A stretch of DNA of 64,000 bases from JAMWDF01 sp964645405 (lineage in GTDB: Bacteria; Ratteibacteria; UBA8468; B48-G9; DSTR01). Positions 44,364-53,000 of the stretch are shown piece by piece. Position 1 is the first letter of the stretch. Every line of letters starts with the position of its first letter. The DNA lies in assembly GCA_964645405.1 (NCBI GenBank), contig CAZYCA010000044.1:62001-126000 (forward strand), read 5' to 3'. Made by a program: the position numbers and the translations under genes. Under the pieces are notes generated by a model. That model did not search any database. It saw only the letters and a program-made list of their open reading frames with translations, and was not told where the DNA came from.

Positions 44364-45068
44364 TCATTCAACAAAGGTAAACGGGTTATAAAGAACACCA
44401 ATACCGGTGGTGGGATTATCAATGCTTTGTTCAATGTTAGGACCTGCTACCCACTGGACCCGGCCATCCATAAAAAGCACATTTACTCCCTGCCAGCCAT
44501 GATTCAGGTAGGCACCGGTGATTCTTGGCTGGTAAGCACTGGCAGTCGTATCCTGCTTTGCTTTCCAGATAGAACTACGTTTGTCAAACGTGTAGTACCA
44601 CTTATCGCTTTCATCTATTAAGAGGGCAAACTTCTGGAAGTAGGGGTCACTGCTGACCTGAAGCTGGATGGCATAGGCGTAAGAACAGTGGTTTCTTTTA
44701 TCCTTTCCGGTGGGACATCCTCCCGGACAGTTCTGGGAAATACGGGTATTGCGGCCGATATGGTCGTAGGTGCGGGCTGAAGGGCAGACAAAAACTCCGG
44801 CAGATTTCAGATACCCTTCTGTCTGTAGCATCGCCAGAGAACGCAGCATATTCAGGCTGTTGGGCCAGGAAGGAAAAAATCCTCCAAAATCCTGGGCATA
44901 CATAGTTAAAGATGTGCCCAGTTGTTTCAGGTTACTCGTACAGACGCCACGTCGCGCGTTTTCTCTTGCCCGGCCCAGGACAGGCAAAAGCAAAGCGGCT
45001 AAAATGGCGATGATCGCAATTACCACTAATAACTCAATCAAAGTAAAACCTTTACTGTCTGTCTTCAC
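44364..45068 (-). CDS. Prepilin-like protein, partner of the adjacent prepilin gene
   Basis: The 234-residue protein has the prepilin signal KGFTLIELLVVIAIIAIL, the family segment ARENARRGVCTSNLKQLGTSL and a C-terminal NVLFMDGRVQWV; the His-to-DG spacing here is 10 residues instead of 9. It overlaps the regulator gene by 4 nt (ATGA), so it is translationally coupled to it. Placement between a sugar-type regulator and exported hydrolases suggests the pair helps present or bind the substrate at the cell surface. Confidence 0.88.
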   Translation of the reverse strand: MKTDSKGFTLIELLVVIAIIAILAALLLPVLGRARENARRGVCTSNLKQLGTSLTMYAQDFGGFFPSWPNSLNMLRSLAMLQTEGYLKSAGVFVCPSARTYDHIGRNTRISQNCPGGCPTGKDKRNHCSYAYAIQLQVSSDPYFQKFALLIDESDKWYYTFDKRSSIWKAKQDTTASAYQPRITGAYLNHGWQGVNVLFMDGRVQWVAGPNIEQSIDNPTTGIGVLYNPFTFVE

Positions 45069-46147
45069 CTTATCCTCCTTGTTGATTCTCTGATAAGAAT
45101 TTTACCCGGGATAATTGTTCTTAGTTCTACTTTCTCGCCCCGGATAAGACGGATTAGTTTTTCTGCGGCTTTCCTTCCTAAAAGAGAAGGGAAAATATCT
45201 GCGGTGGTCAGACTGGGGATGGTGTGCTGGGTAAAGGAAGAATTGTGACAGCCGCAGAGAGAAATATCTTCCGGGACAGATAATCCTTTTTCTCTGATGG
45301 CTCTCAAGGCACCAACGGAGATAAAATCATCGGCACAGACCAGTGCGGTAGGGGAATATTTCAAAATTTTTCTGGCATTTTCATAGCCGCTGATTTCAGA
45401 GAAAGCACCATGTTTTACCAGGGTTTTTTCATAACCAATCCCGTATTTCTGAAGAGCCATTCTATACCCGTTAAGTTTGTCCTGGCAGACAGTCAGTCTC
45501 TTTGGACCGTTTATAAAGCCTATCTTTTTGTGTCCTGACTTGAGAAGATGTTCTGTAAGCAGGTAAAAGATTTTCTGGTGGTCGACATCTACGGTAGAAA
45601 CATTTTGTTCTTGTGTTCTGCCCAAAACAACGAAAGGGGTACCCATCTTTTGCAGTTTTTTTACCCTGTTATCAGAAAAGGTGGGCTCGGTCAGGATAAC
45701 ACCCTGCAGGGAATTTTTCTTTCCGGGCTCAAGGTAACCGTTCTCCGTATCAGTGAAGACCAGTACGTCCTGTCCGTACGTACATGTAACACTCTTGATT
45801 CCCAGAAGGAAATCAGAAACAAAAGGTGAACAGAGTCCCCCGTTGGTGGAGGGGATAACTATGCCAATAGGTGCACCTCCTTTCTCAGCCGAGCAAAGTT
45901 TTTCTGCCACATAGGTACCTTTGCCGGGAACCCGGAAGAGAAGGCCATCTCTGGTTAGTTCCACCAGCGCCTGACGGATACTGATGTGGCTGACACCAAA
46001 GAGATGACACATCTGTCTTTCTGAAGGTAGTAACTGACGGGGTTTGAGTATTCCTTCCACAATTGCCCTGCGGATGGCTTCCTTGACCTGAATATAGAGT
46101 GGCACAGGATTATTTCTTTCTACCTTCTGGAATATCTTTTCAGGCAT
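45065..46147 (-). CDS. GntR/LacI hybrid transcriptional regulator
   Basis: The 360-residue protein has a GntR winged helix (about 14-80: VPLYIQVKEAIRRAIVEG, LPSERQMCHLFGVSHISIRQAL, LFRVPGKGTYVA) fused to a LacI-type sugar-binding domain (about 92-358: PIGIVIPST, VSTVDVDHQK, SGHKKIGFINGP, PTALVCADDFISVGALRA). This is the AraR-like architecture, which responds to sugars. It is the first gene of the 19.6-kb operon and probably controls it through the palindrome just upstream. Confidence 0.93.
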   Translation of the reverse strand: MPEKIFQKVERNNPVPLYIQVKEAIRRAIVEGILKPRQLLPSERQMCHLFGVSHISIRQALVELTRDGLLFRVPGKGTYVAEKLCSAEKGGAPIGIVIPSTNGGLCSPFVSDFLLGIKSVTCTYGQDVLVFTDTENGYLEPGKKNSLQGVILTEPTFSDNRVKKLQKMGTPFVVLGRTQEQNVSTVDVDHQKIFYLLTEHLLKSGHKKIGFINGPKRLTVCQDKLNGYRMALQKYGIGYEKTLVKHGAFSEISGYENARKILKYSPTALVCADDFISVGALRAIREKGLSVPEDISLCGCHNSSFTQHTIPSLTTADIFPSLLGRKAAEKLIRLIRGEKVELRTIIPGKILIRESTRRIR

Positions 46148-46156
46148 AATGGCCCA

Positions 46157-46203
46157 CTGTTTATATACAGATATATTTTACACCTGACACCTCTGGCAGT
46201 CAA
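46157..46203 (-). promoter_or_regulatory. Promoter and operator-like palindrome of the hydrolase operon
   Basis: On the minus strand, TTGACT (46203-46198), a 17-nt spacer and TAAAAT (46180-46175) form a near-consensus promoter. The 14-nt near-palindrome CTGTTTATATACAG (46157-46170; 12 of 14 positions symmetric) covers the expected transcription start. That position suits repression by the GntR/LacI-type protein encoded immediately downstream. Confidence 0.65.
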
Positions 46204-46252
46204 GTCAGGCAGAAAATAAAAAGAGAAAGGAGTATTCTGTTTTGTGATAGGG

Positions 46253-46258
46253 TATAAT
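46253..46258 (+). promoter_or_regulatory. -10 box upstream of Nif3-like gene
   Basis: A perfect TATAAT lies 25 nt before the ATG of the Nif3-like gene. No good -35 box is visible at 16-18 nt spacing. The leader is short and carries AAGGAGG. Confidence 0.45.
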
Positions 46259-46283
46259 AAAAAGGTTACAAGCAAGGAGGGTT

Positions 46284-47042
46284 ATGGTCAGACGGGAAAC
46301 ACTGGTAAAGTTTATTGATAATTATCTGAAGACAACTGAGGTCAGGGATTCTTCCTGGAATGGATTGCAGGTAGAGGGTAAGGCTCTTGTAAGAAAAGTT
46401 GTGGGTGCTGTGGATGCGGGGCTGGAAACCTTCCGTGTGGCTCTGGCAAAAAAGGCGGATTTTTTGATAGTACATCATGGGCTTTTCTGGAAGCAGATTC
46501 TTCCTTATTTGACAGGGGTAAACAAGGAAAGAATTAAGATTCTACTGGATAACCAGCTATCTCTCTATGCCAGCCATCTACCTTTAGACAGGCATCCAAA
46601 AATAGGCAACAATGCCCTGTTGTTGAAGACTATTGGCGCTAAGAAGGAAAGGGAATATTTTCTTTATGAGGGCCAGAGTATCTCCTGGACAGGTATTTTT
46701 CAACCGGCTACAACTACAAAAGAAGTCGTAGCCAGGCTGGAAAAATATCTCCGGACAAACTGTCGGGTGCTGGACTTCGGACCGAAAAAGGTAAACCGGG
46801 TAGCTGTCTGCAGCGGTGCTGGTGGGCTGGCGGCTTTTACTCAGGCATTGAGCCAGGAAGTGGATTTGTATGTGACCGGGGAGGAAACTGATTTTTACCA
46901 CCTGGCAAAGGACAACAATTGTGCAGTTATTTTTGCGGGTCACCATGCGACAGAAACCCTTGGTGTCCAGGCTTTATTGCGACTGGTAGCTGCCAGATGG
47001 AAGCTGGAGACAGTTTTTGTTGATATTCCTACCGGGCTTTGA
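46284..47042 (+). CDS. Nif3-like dinuclear metal centre protein
   Basis: The 252-residue protein belongs to the Nif3/YbgI (GTP cyclohydrolase 1 type 2 homologue) family. Metal ligands are seen in LIVHHGLFWK, YASHLPLDRH and, near the end, GHHATETLGVQAL; VTGEETDFYHLA fits the family too. The cellular role of this family is not settled. AAGGAGGG lies just before the ATG. The glucan synthase gene starts 35 nt later, so the two may be cotranscribed. Confidence 0.93.
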   Translation: MVRRETLVKFIDNYLKTTEVRDSSWNGLQVEGKALVRKVVGAVDAGLETFRVALAKKADFLIVHHGLFWKQILPYLTGVNKERIKILLDNQLSLYASHLPLDRHPKIGNNALLLKTIGAKKEREYFLYEGQSISWTGIFQPATTTKEVVARLEKYLRTNCRVLDFGPKKVNRVAVCSGAGGLAAFTQALSQEVDLYVTGEETDFYHLAKDNNCAVIFAGHHATETLGVQALLRLVAARWKLETVFVDIPTGL

Positions 47043-47077
47043 TTTCTCGTGGTAAAGAAGTTTTTTGGAGGAGGGGA

Positions 47078-50000
47078 ATGGTTAATTTTCATATGGAGGA
47101 ACTTCGCCGTAGCCTCCCGGGGATGGCCGGTAAAGGGAAGGGAAACGGTTCTCTGCGTAGCAATCGGGAAGCTCCCTTGCGGGCAGAATTGCTCAGCATA
47201 GAACAACTGAAGCGGCACGCAGTAGAGTTAGCCCGCCGGCATACGGCAGAAATAAAAGCCGGGGAGAATCTTCTTCTTGCCAGGTTAGATAAAAACGAAG
47301 AGATTCTTTTACAGGCTTTCACAGAACTCAGCCAGGCAGTGGAGAAACAGCAGGAGCTTGTCCCGGCTGCTGAATGGTTAATTGATAACTTCTACCTCAT
47401 CCAGGAGCAGATTAGACTGGCAAGAAAACATCTCCCGCGTTCTTATAGCCAGCAGCTGCCCAGTTTAACCAGAGGACCGTTGACTGGTTATCCCCGGGTT
47501 TATGAGATTGCTTCCGAGCTTATTGCCCACAGCGATGGACGGGTGGAAGACAGAAATCTTTATACTTTCGTAGCAGGCTATCAAACGGAAAGTTTTCTCA
47601 CCCTTGGTGAACTCTGGGCCATTCCGATTATGCTGCGGCTGGCTCTGATTGAAAACATCAGACGGATAGCCAGCCGGCTCATCAATAGCCGCGCCGCCCG
47701 TACTGAAGCAGCCTACTGGGTAAACCAGATGAGTAAAGCAGTGGAACAAAGCCCTGATAATCTTATCCTTGTTGTCGCGGATATGGCGCGGGCAAATCCT
47801 GTCCTAAATTCCTCCTTTGTGGCTGAATATGCCAGACTTCTTCAGGGGCAGAGTGCCGTCTTTGTTCTTGCTCTCACCTGGCTGGAGCAGCGTCTGGCTG
47901 CTGAAGGTTCTTCCATTGAACAACAGGTGCGTTTAGAAAATCAAACCCAGGCCGCAGACCAGGTTTCCATCAGTAACAGTATCAACAGTCTGCGTTTTCT
48001 GGATGGGATGGACTGGCATGAGTTTGTAGAAGGTGTCAGTGTAGTGGAATCAATTCTTCGGACTGACCCGGCTGACGTTTATTCCCGTATGGATTTTGCT
48101 ACCAGGGACCGTTATCGTCATGCAGTAGAAAAGTTAGCAAAATTTTCAGGGCAGAAGGAAGAACAGGTGGCACAGAAAGCGATTGAACTGGCTAGAACCT
48201 GTCGGCAGCAAAATGGGGAAGATATAAAATACAGCCATGTTGGTTTTTACCTGATAGGACCAGGTATCTCTGAGTTAGAAAAAGGCCTGGGCGTGCCATT
48301 GACTTTCTGTCGCAGGCTAAAACTCTGGTGTCAGAAAAAGGTTTTTCTCTGGTATGCGGGCAGCATTGGAGTGATAACATTGGCTCTGTCGCTGTTTATT
48401 TTGCGGGCTATTGGTTACCTCCCGCTGTGGCTGGCAATTTTCACTCTTTTTTTGCTTTTCGTCGTTTGCAGTCAGCTTGCTGTTGCCTTGACCAACTGGA
48501 TGACAACACTTTTTGTCAAACCGGTGCTTTTACCGCGTCTTGATTTTTCCCGGGGATTACCTCCGGAGTGCAGGACGCTAATAGTTTTCCCGGTGATCTT
48601 AAGCGACAGCAAAACGGTGGAGCAACTCTTAGAAAATCTTGAAGTCCAGTACCTGGCTAATCGGGATGAACATATCCATCTGGGACTGCTTACTGATTTT
48701 AAAGATTCCTTCCAGGAAAAGGAACCGGAAGATGAAGTTCTTTTGCACGAGGTTAAGGAGGGTATTCGGAAACTTAACAGGCGGTACCGGAGCCAGGGAC
48801 AGGATATCTTCTTCCTTTTTCATCGCGACCGGACTTGGAACCCAAAGGAAAAGTGCTGGATGGGTTATGAACGTAAAAGAGGCAAGCTGCTCGGGTTGAA
48901 CATGCTCATCCAGGAAGGGAGAAAGGATGCTTTTACCCTTATCCTGGGAGAAATGGAGACTTTAAGGAAAGTGCGTTATGTGGTCACTCTGGACGCTGAC
49001 TGTCAGTTGCCCAGGGAAGCAGTACGCAAGATGGTCGGGTGTCTGGAGCATCCTCTGAACAAGCCCCGGTATGAGGAGAAGAAACAGACAGTGGTGGAGG
49101 GATATGGTATCCTGCAGCCCCGGGTAGCAACCAGTCTAACAAGTGCCAATCGGTCTCTCTATGCGAGGTTTTTCAGCGGAGAGCCAGGTCTGGACCCCTA
49201 TACCAGAGTTGTCTCTGATGTCTATCAGGACCTTTTCCAGGAGGGCTCTTTTGTAGGTAAAGGTATCTACCATGTGGAAACTTTTACCAGGGCACTTAAA
49301 GAACGTTTCCCTGATAATTTAATTCTCAGTCATGACCTTCTGGAAGGCTGTTATGTGCGTTGTGGTCTTATCAGCGATGTCCAGGTATATGAGAATTTTC
49401 CGGCTCGTTACAGTGCTGATGTAAAGAGAAGACACCGCTGGATTAGAGGAGACTGGCAGATTTTAGCCTGGCTTTTTCCCCGGGTCCCAGGAAGAAGAGA
49501 AAAATGGGTGGTCAATCCTCTGAACAGCATAAGCCGGTGGAAAATCTTTGATAATATAAGAAGGAGTCTCTTCCCTCCTTTCTTGCTGCTTTTGGTCCTG
49601 GTAGGATGGCTGTTTTTAAAACCGGTCTGGATCTGGACAGTTCTCACCTCCGGACTTATATTTTTACCACTTTTCCTGAATGCCGCCTGCGGGATGCTGC
49701 AACGGTCAAGAGAGATGTACTGGCTGGCTGCTTTGCGCATTGCCTTCCGTTCCGCAGGCAAGTATTTTATTCAGGCCTGTTTCTTTCTTGTTTTCCTTCC
49801 TTACGAGGCGTTTCTTTCGCTTGATGCCATCACCAGAACCATCTGGCGTCTTTTGATTACCAGGCGTGGGCTACTGCAATGGGTGACCTCTGTTGAATCA
49901 GAGAAGAAATCAGAAAGTAATCTCTCAGAATTTTTAAAACTGATGTGGGTGGCTCCGTTAATCTCCATAGCCAGCTTAGTATCTCTGACAGTTTTTTCCT

Positions 50001-53000
50001 CTGTTTCCTTGCTCTTTGCGGAAATTTTTATCTGGGGATGGCTGTTTTCCCCTGTGGTTGCCTGGTGGTTGAGCCAGCCGCTTGTGATCTGGGAGACAGG
50101 TTTAAATGAGCAACAGATTTATTTCCTTCGGCGGGTTGCCCGGAAAACCTGGAGTTTCTTTCAAACTTTTGTGAATGCCGGAACCAGGTATCTGCCACCG
50201 GACAACTATCAGGAGTACCCGGTCAGACGCGTCGCTTACCGCACTTCACCAACCAACATTGGCCTGACTTTACTTTCTACGCTGGCAGCCCGGGATTTAG
50301 GGTATCTCACCGGCAGCCACTTTGTTTTTCGTCTGCAGCAGACTTTGAATACCCTTCAACGGTTGAAACGTTTCCGGAAGCATTTTTACAACTGGTATGA
50401 TTTAAAAACCTTAGAGCCACTTGCCCCTGTTTACATTTCCACTGTGGATAGCGGAAATTTAGCCGGACATCTACTTGTTCTGCACCAGGCACTTTTGGAG
50501 ATGTGTGATTCTCCGATTTTTGCCGAACAGTCACTGGCTGGTTTGGGTGATACTCTGTATGTGCTGCTGGAAGTAGCCGGTCAAGCCGAGAAACACCAGT
50601 TAAGACAGCTACCGGTTTTTTCGCGGGTGATGCGGGCAGGCTGGCGAGAGTTGACAACCCAGATGGAACAACCCGTGAAATCTTTGACTGGTATGTTTTC
50701 CCTTTTAGAAAAGGTGAAAGAGATGCACCAGGTGATGGAGGGAGAACTGAGAACCAGAGACAGAGAGGTAAATCGCTGGCAGAGGCTGTTAAGGGAACAC
50801 TATCAATCCCTGGAGGAGGAGCTAAATACTATCAGTCCCTGGGTGAGATTGCTTGCCGAACGGCCGCAGAATAATCTCTGGGCAGAATCCGTGAGAAAAA
50901 CCTTAGAAAAACTCTGCCAGCTGGTAGATGAAAATCTTCCCCTGAGGAAGCTGGCTAATCTTTCTGCAGAGTTAGAAGGTTATCTCAGTGACCTGAGGGA
51001 TTATGCGGCAGCAAGTCAAGCTTCTGATTTGCTTAAGTGGCTGGAAAAACTTTCTTCAGCGATTGAAAAAGGAGCAAGTAAGGCTGAGCAACGTTTGCAG
51101 GATTTAACCTCCTTAGCGGAGAGATTTGCGGAAATGGCTGATATGGACTGGGATTTTCTTTATGACCGTTCCTCCCGGTTATTGTCACTCGGGTACCATG
51201 TGGCAGAAAGAAGAAAAGATGCCATCTATTATGACCTTCTGGCTTCAGAGGCAAGACTGGCCAGTTTTGTCGCTATCTCCCTGGGACTGCTTCCTCAGGA
51301 GCACTGGTTTGCTCTAAATCGCTTAATCACCGGAGAAGGTGAGAATGCTGTCCTGGTCTCCTGGGGTGGGTCAATGTTTGAGTATTTAATGCCGCTTCTG
51401 GTGATGCCAAACTTCCGCGGGACTTTGCTTGACCAGTCATGTCAGGCTGCGGTCAGGAGGCAGATAGAGTATGCGGCGGAACGGGGTGTGCCCTGGGGAA
51501 TCTCTGAAGCTGCCTACAACGCGGTAGATTCCAGCCGGAATTACCAGTATGATTCTTTTGGCGTCCCTGGTCTGGGTTTGAGAGCAGGACTAGCTGAGGA
51601 CCTGGTGGTGGCGCCTTATGCCTCAGCTTTAGCGTTGATGGTAACACCAGCCAGAGCCTGCCAGAATTTACAGCGTTTAAGGAAGGAAGGGATGGAGGGC
51701 CGTTTTGGTTTCTATGAATCCGTGGACTATACACCAGGAAGACTGGTACCGGGTCAGGAGAAGGCAATTGTTCGGTGTTTTATGGCTCATCATGAGGGAA
51801 TGAGTCTGGTTGCCATCGCTAACACCCTTTTAAACCTGCCCATGGTGCGGCGTTTCCGGCAGAATCCTTTTTTCCGTTCAGCTGAACTCCTGCTGCAGGA
51901 AAGGGTACCTGATGTGGAACCATTCCAGTGGCCAGCAGAAGAATTGCCGCGTTATCGTCGGACTTCAGAAAAACAGGCAGCACTGATGAGAATTTTTACT
52001 GAGCCTGATACCCCGATGCCAGAAATCCATCTTCTCTCCAACGGGCGTTATACCGTAATGGTCACAAATGCCGGAGGAGGTTTTAGTCGCTGGCAGGATA
52101 TACTCCTGACAAGATGGCGGGAGGATTACACCCGTGATAACTGGGGTCTTTTCTTCTATGTGAAAGATGTCTCTACAGGTCAGTTCTGGTCAATAGGTCA
52201 CCAGCCAGCACTACGGCCTGGCCGCAGATATGAAGTTATTTTCTCCCAGGCGAGGGCTGAATTCAGAAGAGTTGACGGTGATTTTGTCACCCATATGGAA
52301 ATTGCTGTTTCTCCTGAGGATGATATTGAGCTGCGCCGTATCAGTATCACCAACCGTTCCTGGTCTACCCGGACGATAGAACTCACCAGTTATGCAGAAG
52401 TAGTTCTGGACCAGGCATCTTCTGATGCCACTCATCCTGCTTTCAGTAAACTTTTTGTCCAGACAGAAATCCTGAAGCAGAGGCAGGCGATTATCTGTAC
52501 CAGGCGGCCGCGTTCAGAGAAAGAAAGAGGCCTCTGGTTTTTTCATCTGGTGACCATCCATGGTGAACCAGCAAGGTCAGTAACCTATGAAACGGACAGG
52601 ATGAAGTTTTTAGGTCGGGGGAGAACTCCAGCAGAGCCAGTGGCGCTGGAAAGGGAACTTTCTAACAGCCAGGGACCGGTTCTGGACCCGATTGTGGCTA
52701 TCAGGTGTCATCTCACCCTGGAGCCAGATGAAACCAGGGTTGTTGACTTTATTTCCGGTGTGGCAACCGAGAGAGATAAAGCAGAGTTGTTGCTGGAACG
52801 CTATCATGACCCTGATTTAGCCAGTCGTGTTTTCAGTTTAGCCTGGACCCACAGCCAGGTTGTTTTGCACCAGTTAAATACCACAGAAGCGGATGCTCAA
52901 CTTTATGGAAGGTTAGCCGGTTCTATAGTGTACGGCGGACCACAGCGTCGTGCTCCTGCAGGAATTCTTTTGAGGAGTAGAGGCAGACAGTCTGCTCTCT

